A stretch of DNA of 64,000 bases from Epiperipatus broadwayi (GCA_028023455.1 JAQFVV010012441.1:2169911-2233910), one strand, 5' to 3'; shown: positions 35,353 through 49,038, counted from the stretch's first letter. Numbers and translations are program-made. The notes: generated from the letters alone by a model not told the origin.

Positions 35353-38300
35353 TTCTTCATTTAATGAACTGTTGAAACATTAACCTGTCATTAAAGTGCC
35401 TAAATGTCACATGACCTCAAGAAATTAACAATATGATTATATAGAAATAGATATAAAAAATAGTCTTTAAATAGTTCTCTTCAGAGCAAAGAAATGACAG
35501 TATATTCCAGATTGCTAATTGTTAATTCATCAGAGTTTGACCTATTTTCCATCTTGCCTTAATCTCTAGCTAGGAATAGTTAGATATTCACTTTCAGATT
35601 AATATAATGGTTAGCTTGTTCAGCTAATAATGGATATAGCAAAGAAAAAAAATCAAATTTTTGAAATAATATTCACATTTTTTTTTTTTGGACAGAACAC
35701 AAACCCAGATTATTTGCATGACAGATTGATAAAAAAACACTGCATCATAAGCCCTTCCATGATTATATATATAAACAAAATATAATTTTATAAGAATGTA
35801 TTATTATCTGTTGGAGTTTTCAATGTGAAATTCCTTATCTGGTGATATTTGAACTGTGTCCATTATTGCCAAATTATTTTCCATACAGAAACCTTTAACT
35901 CTTTCACTTCTTTATCACTAATTTATAATCTTCAATAATTTCTTCTTGTCCTATCACAGCATTCCAGTATCAAACTATTTTTATAATTTGTTTTAATCAT
36001 TTTTTGCATTTTTTAAAACATATTCTATATTTCATTGTCTCAGCAACTACTGCTTGACATAAGTATTTGAATAACAACCAGATCTCTTGGAAATGTTTTT
36101 ACTCTTCTTATTATCAAATATATTGAATAAAGAAATGAAATACAGATAGATAAATGGTTTAGCAATTCAGATCTTGTGATGTTTGATTATCTGACATGAC
36201 AAATTTGAGTTTCAATCCAGAGACTTTTAGTTCTTGACTTTATCATCTACTCTTGCACTAAATTATGCAGAATGAGTCCAGATCTTTCTTATAAAGATTT
36301 AAAATCATGAAATAAAGGCCCATATCCCATGGAAAAGGCACCTTAAACCAATAGTGAAAGACAAAGTATTACTCAATAAGTTCGTCATTTGTTGAAAGAG
36401 TTTCAACCTTTTTCTATTCTTGTTTTATCCTTTAGCTAATAATAACTAGATGTGTATTTTCTGCCCAATATTAAGTGAATTTTCAGATTTTGTTGTGGAT
36501 TGACTATTGGAAATCCATTTACTCTAACTAGACATGAATTCCATGTCATGGATATGGTAAAAGATTGATTAACTATTTTTTCACAAGGGCCATCACCAAA
36601 AATGTACACAGCTAAAGAAAAGAAATGAGAAAGAGAAAAAAACCACTTTGTGAAGCATTTACACATGTATACAAAAGAATTACATACATAATGAAGGAAA
36701 AAATAGTATTACATATTTATGCATAGTGTTACTTTAAAAAGTTATTCTAAATTGCTTTAAATAAGTAAAGCTTACAAAATATATATATTCTTGTTTTTTT
36801 TAAATATTTTTGTTCAAGTTAGAAACTGTCATTTGTATGAAATCAAAAATTACTATACTTCTGTCAAATAGATTCCCTTCAAATTTTATACGTCTTAGAA
36901 ATCAATAACCATATAATATAATAATGAAATATTTCAGCTTGTTATCCTCATTTGTTTACTGCTGAGGCATTTGTGGAATAAAGTTTAAATATGTTATTAG
37001 TTTAGTAAGTTTTCAGTGATGCCTGCAAGAGGGCAGTATATATTTAAAAAAGCTTAGACTAAAAAGTATTTTTGTGGCCATTTAAAATAGAAATAAAAGC
37101 AAATCTTGATCCCTTTTGATTGAAAAAGTTTCCTTTCTTAAAAAATGTATGAAATTTTATTTTATTTTGATTGTAATAAGATTTTTTTAAAAATGCTTTC
37201 TTCATAAACAAACCATGTGATTTTCTTTTCAAGAATTAAATAAATCTCTGTTTTAAATTTTGAATTGGAATAATTGCAAAAAATATTCAAATACTAAAAA
37301 CTTAAAAATAATATATATTATAATGGTATACATAAGCCATTACATTTTTCTAAAATTAAAATAAAAGGAGAAAATAATTGTAAATAAAATTGATTTTTAA
37401 AAAGGTAAAAGAAAATTAAAATAGTTATTTTAACATATATATAATTGCACAGATGGAAAACTTAAAGAAAAATTACATAAAAGTAAAAGATAAAAGCAAG
37501 TTAATATAAATATCTAGAAATAAAGATTGGCATTTTTGTTTAAAAGTAATGAAAAAGAAAAATATTAATTAGTTTCAATTCAAAACTCATATTTGAATCT
37601 TAAAATGGAAGTGATTGTTCTGCTAAAATATATTTGAATGTAAAGCAAACTAGCCCTTGGGGCACTTAAATGATTGAAAGGTCAAATAAGAGATAAAAAT
37701 TAAAGATTGTGGTTCCCACTCTGAAACAGATTGACCAATGTAAACACCAAGCCATGAAAGGAAAATATCTGGACTTATAAGGACAAATGATGTCATGTGC
37801 AATTGATCCAGAGAATTTGTGATAAGAAAATTATAAAAGAGAAAATAATTGAATTCATTGGTTAATCTGACTATTAATGTATGTATTCCAGCTATCTACA
37901 GTGCAGACTCTATAATATAGAAATCTTACAAGAAATTTAGTTTATTTCATTTGCACTGGCTGAGGTAGCCTCCCTGACCACGGTTCCAGAAAGTATGGCT
38001 TGTAGCAGTTGTGTCTCCAAAGAAACTATTAGCAAATAATATGATCAACAATGCCTTCCATAAACTGGATGAACTTTTATCAGTTGAACTTTTTAAAAAT
38101 ATATATCTCTTCAATAAGTAGTCAATCTGTAAGAAAATGCAAATAATAAGTGAACTCTTATCTGACCAGCAACAGGACTCTAGATCAGTTAATAATATTT
38201 TACTTATGTATTAAGTTTGCAAGTCAATCATTTCTTTTAATATTTTTTTTGTTGTTGTTTTGTTTGTTAACTAAATTATTAAATTTGAAGTTGGGTGTAG

Positions 38301-39555
38301 ATGGCTGCATAGAGTTATTAAGTTTGGGGCTCGGTCATAGGTGTTAATTTCAGACTATTTGTTTCGTAGTTGAGTCGATGCTGGTAGAGGGATGTATACG
38401 TGTTTATATCAATGTAATATGAAGCATGTGAACATATACAAGGCACTATACCCAAATGAATGCATGACCCAGAGGTGTAGCCATCACATTGCAATGGACA
38501 TGGCTGTATTTTTCATGCTATTGATCTCCTTTTTGCTCTGTGGATTGGGACTACAAGTCAGTGAGGACAGCTCTCCCTCCATATGGAGCATTTCATTTTC
38601 CGTTTTTATTAATATATATGATTCATTCACCAGATGGATGAATATTTTTGTACTGGATGAAGATCATTCTTTTTAAGTAATAGCATGCTGCAGATGCACA
38701 TTCCTGTAAGCATGCATGTTGCATGGGTTGCATCTGTATATCAGGAAACTAGCATTTGGTTTAACTGCAAACTTTTAGTCTGAAATTAAATGTTTTGAAA
38801 ATCTTTTAAGTGCATAGTCTATGTAGCCTATCTATGCCCAGCATTCTAAAATATTCAATTTTATAAAGTATCCATCTGTGCAAACTTACTAAAATAATTA
38901 TTTCAGTTTAAAATAAGAATAATAATAAAATCTAAAGCAATGTTAATTTAATTCCTCAAATTCATGTATGTGTGTAAATAAATGTTTGCATGAAATTATT
39001 GGCAGTGGCTTATTTTATTATCTTTTTTATATTTATTAAAAATGTATTTAAAAGTATATATCATTAAATCTCAGCTACTCCTTGAGATTAGTGAGTAGGG
39101 CATATTGGTCAAATAAAAATGGAATCTTACAAAGAAGTATCTGCCTACTGTATAAATTTTCCAGGATCAAATGGCCTGGTAGCACTCTGTATTGCAGATA
39201 GAGTAAGAGTTTTTTCCCTAACTGTTATAATATATAAAATATTCTATAATAAACATTTTTATTTATTGTGGATTAAAAAGCCAAAAATAATTGTTTCTTC
39301 AATCGCAATTAAGATTTTTTTAATTTAATTTAAAATAAAAGTATAAGATGTCCAGAAATTAATTAATCTAATTAATATCTCAATACCCCATGTTTTAATC
39401 TCAAATTAAATATAAAACTCTCAATTGTTGTTAAAGAAATAATTTTTTGATTTTTTTTAGCCCACAGTAAAAAAAAAAGAATTCATTACTAAAATTATAT
39501 ATATATTATTAATTTTCCCATTACTAAAATTAAAGAACTATATTAGCTATGCTTG
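35353..39555. other. Intron DNA, nothing recognised
   Basis: A frame at 38392-38676 (94 codons, one hydrophobic segment AVFFMLLISFLLCGLGL) lies in a slightly more G+C-rich patch. I recognise no family and there are no clear splice sites around it, so I do not call it a gene. Confidence 0.4.
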
Positions 39556-39568
39556 TTATGAAAGGCTT

Positions 39569-39833
39569 CAAACCATTAAACATCGTATGATCACCATTCT
39601 TTATGCTTACATAAATTGTTTTTCTCAGAGGCAAAACTCCATACAGTAGTGCCACTCAGTGCAAGCCAGAGTAATCAATGGATGCATGAAGGTTTGAAAG
39701 TGACAAGCTAGAAACTGGTCTGGGGATCTTGGGTGAGTATGCACTAGATAGGGATTTTATGCACAAACCTTCCTGTATCCATTGATTACTCTGGCTTACA
39801 CTAAGTGGCACTATTGTATGGAGAGTTTTGTCT
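39569..39833 (-). mobile_element. Hairpin element F1e
   Basis: Minus orientation: the tail is at the left (aaccattaaacatcgtatga), followed by the arms ggcaaaactccatacagtag and tattgtatggagagttttg. TSD ttatgaaaggctt (39556-39568) and ttatgaaagactt (39834-39846), one mismatch in 13. The centre has lost one hammerhead copy; what remains is GAAACTGGTCTGGGG on the + strand (about 39714-39728). Confidence 0.75.
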
Positions 39834-40233
39834 TTATGAAAGACTTGCTAATTTAATAAAAATAATCAAATGATTTATTGTTTACACATTTTGTAAGAAG
39901 TGTGAGCATGGAAGTAACAGAATTAGGACATGATTCATGGATCTTGAGTTCTAAAATCTGCTATTCTATAACTGCCCAAACAGTATAACCTTCTAACTGA
40001 AATGATCTCTTGGAAAAAAAAGAGCAACAGAAATCAAATGGAATATAGCTTTCAAATGACTTTAATGATAGTTTATCTAAATTAATCATAGGATGGATAA
40101 TTAGTTGAACTATTTTTTTAGTTTCTATTATTTTAATTAATTAAAATGCCTTAAGGTGTTTGTGTGGAGTAGAGCGATGCAAGAATACTGAGAATTAAAA
40201 ACTTAAGATTCAAGAATCACGTTTATTTGAGCA

Positions 40234-40622
40234 CATTTTTTCACAGAGGCAAAACTTCCATACAATAGCACCAATCAGTGCAAGCCAGAGTAATCATTGG
40301 ATGCAGGAAGGTTTCTGCATAAAATCCCTATCTAGTGCCTATTCATCCAATATTCCCAGACTAATTTCTAGCTTGGGGCTTTTCTCATTGAGGAGCCTTG
40401 GATCCGAGAGTACTGCAACTAGATCTTAGAATACTAAGATAGGGATACTAAGCTAGATCTTAGGCTATTAGATAGAGATTTTATGTGCAAACCTTCCTAC
40501 ATCCATTGATTACTCTGGCTTACACTGAGTGGCGCTGCTGTGTGAAGAGTTTTGCCTTTGTGAAAAACAGCTTGTGGAAGCATAAAGAAATGGTGATCAT
40601 GTGATGTTTGATGGTTTAGTTC
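40234..40622 (+). mobile_element. Hairpin element F1f
   Basis: Arms cacagaggcaaaacttccat and gtgaagagttttgcctttgt; the tail gtgatcatgtgatgtttgat is followed by ggttta. TSD atttgagca (40225-40233 and 40623-40631). The minus-strand ribozyme-like region at 40347-40400 is eroded (GAAATTAGTC; first box lost). Confidence 0.75.
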
Positions 40623-40639
40623 ATTTGAGCATATCTGAT

Positions 40640-42325
40640 ACTTGAACGTCACATGATCTCCTGCGTGATGAAGCATTTAATTATTTTTGCTTAGCATGAT
40701 TTAGTATAATAATACTGCAGTGAACAAAAGAGCTAAAGATTCATCTACTCAAATTTGTCACTTCCGGGCTGGAGAGTTATGTGATTTCCCAAGATAGAAA
40801 TCATTCGATTGTTTTTTTATTATTAATTTAGTAGTCAAGATTATTTCTTTTAATAACAAAAAAAAAAATAAACAAATACACTTTACTTATTAATATTTTG
40901 TACAATGTATTAAAATTTAAAAGCACTAAAAAAATGTCCTAAATAAATAACAATGTTTTTAAATGCGTCTCTTCTATTATCCGTTGACTGTTCTTAAAAG
41001 TAAACAAGGTCGACAGAAATAGCAGCGTGCGTGTAAACATGCAACCTTCCTTTTCAAATTAGAGTTTCCGACTGTCTTTCAAAGGAAATCCCGAGAAATT
41101 TCTATTCATATATGTTATTTAATTAAAATATAATTCATAATTTAATATTTTTTTTAAATAAAAATATCTTCAAATTAGTTCATTATTAATATTACTTTCT
41201 AATTGCTACGTAAGCAATTTCGTTTTCTTTGTATAAAATTGTTAACAAATCGATATACTGTATATATAGAATTAATTTTCTACATTAAAGACCGAATAAG
41301 AAATTATAATTTGAGACTTGTATTAGTTTTAACAAAAATATTTTGAAAAACAACTTTGACTGAAGACATAATTTAAACGACTGTCATCAAAAATTACCAT
41401 TGATCGCTTCGGCATAGTGCCGAGGGCTTTCGATATGTTTTAAATTCTTTTAAAATCAGAAAATAAAAAATTATAATCAAATGAAGTGTTTTAATGTTTT
41501 ATCCATGAAAGTCATTAAATTTTATATAACATTTTAAAAAAGAAAAATGTATCTAAAGGCATAACAAAAATAATTTTTAATATTAATAATAATAATAGTA
41601 AAGAACATGGGACTTTTGTTTATTGAGATACATAATTCATGAATAATAGAAAATATGGATTTAAGTTTTTTCAAGTTTAAACAAAACCTTAATGTCAAGA
41701 AAAGTGAATTGTCTCCTTTCACCTATGGTGAAAGCAACATCATATTATTGTCGCACTTTCTGTTATTATCTACGCATTAATATTTATCTTATCAGCCCCG
41801 ATTCACATGTGATTTCAATGCCTAATTTAACAATAGTAAGACACCATTTACCAATCACTATTGACTATTGGATGGTTAATTGGACTAGTTGTTTATACTT
41901 GGATAAAAAAAATACTTAGATGATTTTGAGATGATTTTGATCTTAAAAATTTTTCATGTTTTTCTGGCCTTGATTTGAAACCCAAGTTATGATACAATAG
42001 ACAAATATATTAATTATCTTATCAATGAGAACATTCAATTTAAATTTAGAAATAGAACATTTTTAGTAGTCTTCCAGAAAGTTAGTTAGATTGGAGTTTA
42101 TCTAATTTTACAATGATATTCTTTTTAATTTGGATAAAAAAAAATTGACATATATCAGTATTTTATTATCATTTTATTAATCAAGTCATTTCTATAAGTG
42201 GAATTTTACCTACTCAAAAATTTCAGGGCAATATATGGGAAACATTCGTAGTTTTCTGCTATGCAACATGAAAAAATGTTTTGCTGTTGTCATGACAACA
42301 GTCAACTATCATCACTATCATTCAA
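40640..42325. other. Intron DNA, nothing recognised
   Basis: A+T-rich. The frames at 41534-41722 (minus) and 41692-41919 (plus) are short and unrelated to known families. Confidence 0.45.
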
Positions 42326-42330
42326 TATTT

Positions 42331-42505
42331 AATTATAGGGATTTGAACACAGACTTTCAAGCTCCCTTCAGCTATCCACTCTATCTCATATGTATATTGG
42401 AGATCTTATCTTTTTCATGGGTGTGTGGTCATGTATCAGTTGTATAAGATAGAATGGATAGCTGAAGAGAGCTTGAAAGTCTGTGTTCAAATCCCCTATA
42501 ATTAT
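42331..42505. repeat. SINE-like repeat B, copy 5, folded into an inverted repeat
   Basis: About 60-bp arms (42331-42390 and 42442-42505), each the first 60 bases of repeat B (aattatagggatttgaacac and its reverse complement), joined by about 50 bases containing the family's next part (gtgtggtcatgtatcagttg). Confidence 0.85.
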
Positions 42506-42509
42506 ATCT

Positions 42510-43690
42510 AAACTCCAAGTATGTAAAGTATACTTGTATTCAAATATTACACATTCAATATTTACATCTGATTGGTTGTCACATAAGCATTTTTAAGGCA
42601 CATCTGTTGAAGGTTTTAGCCTTTCACGTTATTACATTCAATATTTGTAATTTTATAATTGACTATTTCAGTAGATCTAGCCAAATTGTTAAATACCTTT
42701 ATAAAAATTTAAACTTTATTTATATTCCTATAAATACTTTCACTTGCTAATGGTAATACAGAAGTTAATATAAAATGTATTATTGTCCTTTCTCATTTAA
42801 ATATTGCTGGCCTGATTAGCTACAATTAGTGTGGGAATTAATGGTTACCTTTAGATTTATAAAAACTGATTTTAAGGTAATACTTTAATCTTCTAAGATA
42901 TTCTATTAAAAGCCTTAACTGAAAAGCTTAGATGGTTGCATTAGCACCTTTAATTCATCATTCGTGTATTTAAGGGCCACTGATTCAATTCTCCTAATTA
43001 GTTGTCTTTGAAAAAGTACCCCTGCTAGTTAGACTATCATCTCAAATTCAGTAGCTGGTTGTCTCTAGTCAGGCCAGTAACATCAGTAGAATGGGGAAGA
43101 TAACCAAAAACAGTTACAGCTTTTTTAATGAAGAATTTCTAGATATCAAAAATTAAAAATTGGTATGAATTTGAGCATGAGACAAAACATGATAATCGAT
43201 AGATGAAAGGATTACCCCTAGCAATGACATTTCACTATTACTATTCCCATACTCACAAGTTATGAGCTTATAAGATTGTTTTTGCTGCAGAGTAAAACTG
43301 TCCTACATAGCCACAGTGGTGAGCAAATTCCTGAATTGTAGGCTCCTGAGACAACTCTCATTTGAGTAAAATAAATAAAAATCTCATTTTGACCAATTGT
43401 TTGGAATTAATATACTCCAGCATTATTTGATTTCCTACGACAGTAATAACAATATTGTTTTCTCAGTATTTACACAAATATACATTTTGACATTTTAATA
43501 TCACAAGTTTTAATAGTACTTTTTGTAATGTATATTTGAGCTGATTCATATTTTAACAACTTCTAATGCTGAGTGGCAGGATATTTGTTTATATAATTAA
43601 TTAATTAATTAATAGAAATAGCAGTTTTAGTTCAAAAACTGTTATGTCTGTTTATTAATTAACTACACAAGAGTTTGTGATGTACATATA
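42510..43690. other. Intron DNA, nothing firm
   Basis: 42930-43030 contains a weak SINE-C-like segment (gattcaattctcctaattag). A (TTAA)n run at about 43597-43613. Confidence 0.35.
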
Positions 43691-43695
43691 TATAT

Positions 43696-44010
43696 AGAGT
43701 GATTTGAACTCGGACTTTCAAGCTTCCTTTAGTCATCCACTCCATTCTATGCAGTAGATACACTATGATCACATATATGCAAAAAAAGATCCCAATATAC
43801 ATATTACATAGTGAACTAGCACTCATCAGTTCATCCAAATCATCATCTCTCACACACATATATAGTAAGTCCTTGGTTTATATTAAGATAGCAAATCTTC
43901 AAACTTTAATGGACATGCTTCAATCTTCTCCACTCTCCAACTAACTCTTCAGCCATCCATATCATTGGAAATCTGATGATGGTGTGTTTAAAGCCCTTGC
44001 TTGCCAATTT
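43696..44010. repeat. SINE-like repeat B, copy 6 (longest)
   Basis: gatttgaactcggactttca to aatctgatgatggtgtgttt. With the copies at 2676 and 18918 it defines a unit of roughly 310 bp. Confidence 0.7.
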
Positions 44011-45485
44011 TTTTTTTGTAAATACATGAAAGCAGTCCACACCTAAGCAATACCAATAACTATATCAATCTGTTGGCAAGGCAATATAGTAATTTGTGTG
44101 ATTAGAGCTGTAAAATCGTCAGAACAATTATATTTATAAAATCATATTGTTATTAGAAATGTAATGTTATTATAATCAATGACAGATTTATTAAATAACG
44201 AATTTAAATTCTATATGATTTTCTAAACTACGCCTATTTAGAATCCTTATTGTGGAAGTAAATTTCTACATTTCACACATTAATTACAAGTAATGATGGA
44301 GAGATAACTCACCAAAGATGATGAATTGAGAAAATAGTCTGAGGAAGACCAGGATGTAAAAGAAGCAAAGATAAACTAATTAAAAAGAAGAGAACAACTG
44401 TTTAGGTAGAAGACCCTAGTATGAAAATACTAATTTAGATTTTCAAATTTGACATGGGATTTTGTTGTTAATAAAAACTAGTGTATTTTTGGTTCCTTAA
44501 AAAAAAAGAGATTGTGGACTGTTTTTCTTATCAATACTATTTTAATTCTTTTCCATGTCAGTGCAAATCATCTACAATCTCTTGCTCACCAGCGAATACT
44601 TCTTATTCAGAATCAAATGCTCAGGAAGTTTTATTTGGTAATTACTTTCGTAATTCTGCTGTATAGAGATTTTCTATTTCTTATAGCTACAATATTGATA
44701 ATATTTAATATATCTAAAATTGGCTCTTTTTTAAAAAAAGTTAGCCGTTATAAAATTTTAAAAATGTGTAGTTAATACATTGAAATAATATAAAAAAGAA
44801 AGTCATCGCAAATATTAAGGAAATTATATTCTTTCTAACAGACGCATTTATCACTAAAGTTTAATCGCGTTAAAGAATGAACGTGCATGCACATTTAATC
44901 TTCCTATTTAAAAAAATATTCTTATTGAAAAGGATGGGATATAAAATATTTTCGATCTCAAAGAAAACAGGTGTGCGTGTGCATATTTTAATAATGCTAT
45001 AATTATTTGTGTTTAAAAGCATAAGTAAAATGTTCGACTTATTGGTTACTTCGAAATGTATAAAATAAATATTGGAAAAACGAACATAAATCTTTTTGGC
45101 ATTTTAATACATAGCTTGGTGGAAATTGGACGATTCTCAGCAGAGTTAAAAAAAAAAAACCTCCCTCGCAACTAACTAGACTCTTATTTATTTACAACAT
45201 TTAAAATACAGTTTACAAAAATTTTATCTAACATTACTTTTTATTTTCATTTATACAAATTTTCACCTCATTCTGTTTTTTTCTAACTCGTATTTTATAA
45301 TTCTTTCTATATAAAAACGTTTAGTCAGTATGTGATGTGATGCACTGTGACTTCTCCTTATACGAAGTCAGGATTCTCTTAGCCACTATGCCGAGAAAAA
45401 CCTGTTAGCCACTTTACCTTCCCTTTCCATTCCCCACTCTAAGTTTTCCCATAATCTGCTCCATTCCATTTCCACAACATAATCT
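44011..45485. other. Intron DNA, nothing recognised
   Basis: A+T-rich, no repeat shared with the rest of the window that I could see. Confidence 0.4.
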
Positions 45486-45488
45486 TTG

Positions 45489-45720
45489 TCAATCCATGGC
45501 CTTCATATCTAAATCCCTCTTACCTTTTCCCAAACCCAACATAAAAACCAATAACCCACTCTCTGTATAATCACTTTGTTCATATTTATTCTTCCATAGC
45601 TTCATTATTTGTACCCTTTCTACTTTCAAGCATTTACATTGAATTAACACATGACTAATACTGTCTATGCCTTCCTTACACAACTTGTAAACTAAATCAC
45701 CCATACTTTTCCATTTACGT
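45489..45720 (-). pseudogene. Possible LINE C-terminal zinc-binding fragment
   Basis: The minus frame 45704-45489 reads YKLCKEGIDSISHVLIQC, a pattern like the C...H...C knuckle at the end of many LINE reverse transcriptases (compare CQLCQRDEETIQHIFLDC at 57535-58226). Short and isolated; low certainty. Confidence 0.4.
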
Positions 45721-45834
45721 ATATATTCCCTTGTTGCTAAAGATCCATTGGAGCCTTAAACAATAAACTACTTTCCTGGCTATTATCATAAATTAACTTG
45801 CACCAAATGTTCCATTTACTTCTATATATAATAA

Positions 45835-45935
45835 ACTTTCTAAACAGTAGTGCCAGCCATTGCAAGCCTTCATAAAAATGGATGCTAGACAAAAATGATG
45901 ATCATGTGATGAATTAATGTTTTGATTATTTTATC
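45835..45935 (+). mobile_element. Short deletion derivative of hairpin family F1 (F1g)
   Basis: aaactttctaaacagtagtg with agccattgcaagccttcata joins straight to the tail (gatgatcatgtgatgaatta); the centre with the ribozyme-like motif is absent. Confidence 0.6.
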
Positions 45936-46318
45936 TTTTGTATCCACTGGCACTTAATATTAAGACTTCCCATAAATAAAAGCAAAATCAATATAATATT
46001 TATGTTTAACACGTATATATACACACAATACAACTTAATTCTAAACACATACACAGACATCAGTAGAAAAAAAATTAAGTTAAATAATTCATTACTAGGG
46101 AGGTCATGTGATTTAAAGCACTATGCTTAAGTAACAGAAATGAGCTGCAATTCCAACTTTAATTCGAAATTCTTTAACAAATTAGCAGAAGCAATGAAAA
46201 TAATTAAAAAACAAAATATAATAATGCAGAAATAGGTACTTGAGAGCTGCAACTACTTTCAAGTGAAGAAAGATTGCATGAATTTAAATAAGAACTGTTT
46301 AATATTAAATGGGGATAT

Positions 46319-46424
46319 TGTTGGACTTGGTCGAGAGGTCAGCGACAGCTGCTTTACAAGCAGTTGTTCTGGGTTAGCAGGTTCGCTTCCCAGCTTATGC
46401 TATGACACATGAGAAAAAAAAGGT
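46319..46424 (+). repeat. SINE A copy, tRNA-derived
   Basis: tggtcgagaggtcagcgaca, the anticodon-stem-like CTGC TTTACAA GCAG, aggttcgcttcccagc (B box), and the shared tail atgacacatgagaaaaaaaa. Confidence 0.75.
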
Positions 46425-46499
46425 TAAGAAATAATTAAAACACAAATGGAGCAGGACTTATTATAAATAAGAAGGAGAATAATAACATTTTGAATATTG

Positions 46500-48995
46500 A
46501 TGGTGTATCAGACAGAGGGACAAAATTATCTATTCAACTTAATGGATGATATCTAATGCAGATAATTTAGGTTTATGCCCCAACATATTCTCATAGTGAT
46601 GAAGTAGTAGAGCATTTTTATATGGATGTACAAAAGCCTTTTGTTCATATTAAACAATATTTTAAATTTGTAATGGGAAACTTTAATGCTAAACTGGTAA
46701 ACATTGAAAGATGAAAGTGCTGTGGGTATATTTGATTTATGATATAAATGAGAAAGGACATAGACTTGTGGAGTTTGCAGAAAAAGAAGAACTTTATATT
46801 ATGAATTCTTTGAGAAAAAATGCTAAACGGAAATAGAAACATTCAAATGCCAGTGGATTATATTTTGTCTAATAGAAAATATGTATTTCAAGACTGTAAT
46901 GTTCTTAATAAATTTAACACAGGAAGTGATTCTTGATTGAGATGTAAAATATGAGTTAATACGAAACTAGAGATATGAAAATTATTACGAAGACTAGTAT
47001 TCACAGTTTACATTACTAGTCTTCGGAAAGATATCAGTGAATTTAAATTAAAACTTATAAATCATTTTAAATTATTAATGAATTTTGAAGATCATTTAAC
47101 CTTTAATGAAATAAATAGGAAAATAACTGATACACTATTAAAAACTGCAACAAAAAATAGCTGGAGAAAAAATTGGCCAGTGAAATTTCTACTAAGTGAA
47201 GACAATTTATGAAGAAAAGAAGGAATATAAAAAATATAAAATGATGTATTAAGAAATATTGAATATGTACACTTTTGTAAAATGGTATGAAAAAAAGTTA
47301 ATATTGATGTAAGAAAATATAATTGCGAATTATTAAGGAAAGTTATAGAAGAGAATAAACGTCTTACAAGAGTAAAACAAATTGGAAAGAAAATTGTGTC
47401 AGGAAAAAAGAAAAAAAGAAGTAAATATCACATGATCACTACTTCTTATGCTTGCTCTTAATTGTTATTAAAACAGGCAAAACTCTCTATACATATTGCC
47501 ACTCAGTGCAAGCCAGAGTAATCAATGAATGCCAGAAGGCTTGTGCATATAGTGTTTTTAATTTAAGTCTCATAGTTTTGTAGTTAAGTAGAGATAAAAG
47601 GTGGCTGCTGGAGGGATCCCTTCAATCCTAAGATCTAGGTGCATCAGTGCTCTCAGATCCAAGGCTCCTCACTGACAAAGGCCACAAGCCAGAAACTAGT
47701 CTGGGGATATTGGAAGAGTAGGCACTAGCTGGAGATTTTATGCACAAACCTTCTCACATTCATTGATTACTCTGGCTTGCACTAAGTGGCAGTACATATA
47801 GAGAGTTTTGCCTGTTTTAATAAGAAAAGATGTAAGTATTATTTTTTAAAAAAGATATCATTAAATGTATGGAAGTGTTCTTTAAAAAATTGTATATTAA
47901 TAAAGAACAAGAAAACAAAATATCTCCTATGGTTATTACATCTTCTGAACTGTCTAGCAGTTTAGATGATGCATAACATGTAATTAAATTTACGAAGAAG
48001 GGAAATACTCTAGGAATTGGAAATATTAATTGATATTTTAAAAAAAACAGATGAAAAAAGTGGAAAATTGTTGTCAAAGTTATATACCAAATGTCTAAAT
48101 AATAAAAGATTGCAAATGGTTGGAAGAATGTGGTACTGATATTGATATTTAAAATAGATAATAAAATAAGATATTAGAAATTATAGACCTATCAGTTTTA
48201 TATAAAAAAATTATCAAGATAATTACAACTCATCTCTAGCAAACTTTGAATTTTTAACCAACTAAAAGAAGAAGCTGGATTTAAAAATGGTTTTGGTACA
48301 GTGGATCACATCCATGTATTGAGAGAAGTTATAAAAAGGACCATTGGACACAAGTTGCCATTGTCTTTGGATTTGAAGGTTATGAAAAACATTTGATTCT
48401 ATAAGCATTTCTTCAGGGATTAAATAATTGGATTGACAAAGTATAGATTCAGGATACTGCCATTTTCTAAAGAATATTTATCAAAATCCAACAGCAACTA
48501 TTAAATTACATGATACTAGGAAGATTAACTATAAGAAAATGTATGATATGATGGCTTCATATCTCCAAAATATTTTACAGCAGTTTTGCAAGAAATGTTT
48601 TGTGGATTAAAATGGCAAGCTAAGGAAGTTAATTTAAATAATGATTGTTTAAGTCTTCTAGATTTTGTAGGTAATGTATTTATTTTTGCAAATAATGCTT
48701 CAGTTCAGAAAATGTTGTAAGAATTAACAGATCCAAACAAGAAAGTAGAACTAAAGATAAAAGCTAAAAAGTCTAAAGTAATGTTCAATCCATTTTCTTA
48801 AATAAATAAATAAAGATTGATAATTATGGATTAGAAGTTAACTCAAAAATATCTTGGTCAGTCTATTAATATAGCGAAAACATATTGGATGAAACTAATC
48901 ATAGAATTAAACTTGGATGGACAGATTTTGATAGAAATAATTCAATATTAAAAATAATATGTCTATGTGTTTGAAAAAGATTTTTAAAAGGTGCT
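46500..48995 (+). pseudogene. RTE/BovB-like LINE, decayed copy B
   Basis: Endonuclease segments: VYAPTYSHSDEVVEHFYMDV (about 46574-46632), VMGNFNAKL (GDFN degraded, about 46671-46697), then VDYILSNRKYVFQDCNVLNKF (about 46855-46920, in pieces). The element continues through much-frameshifted linker DNA and is split by hairpin F1h (47429-47827). RT resumes near 48100, with remnants such as QEMFCGLKWQAKEVN (48590-48632) and LLDFVGNVFIFANNAS (48655-48703), where the catalytic ADD is lost, and HRIKLGWTDFDRNN near 48900. No intact frame remains. Confidence 0.8.
47429..47827 (-). mobile_element. Hairpin element F1h inserted in LINE copy B
   Basis: Minus orientation: the left tail is tcacatgatcactacttctt, and the arms aaaacaggcaaaactctcta and tagagagttttgcctgtttt are nearly perfect. 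Flanks agaagtaaatat (47417) and agatgtaagtat (47828) look like a 12-bp TSD with two mismatches. It interrupts LINE B, so it is younger. A + strand hammerhead-like motif at 47656-47713 has CTGACAA (G8 lost), GAAAC and GTC. Confidence 0.8.
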
Positions 48996-49038
48996 TTATA
49001 AGATATTTAAAATTTTCAGTTCATTATCTTGATTCATA

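Noticed and set aside
38392-38676. 94-codon frame with a hydrophobic segment
   Set aside because: No family resemblance, no splice signals and no second copy. Expected by chance in 64 kb.
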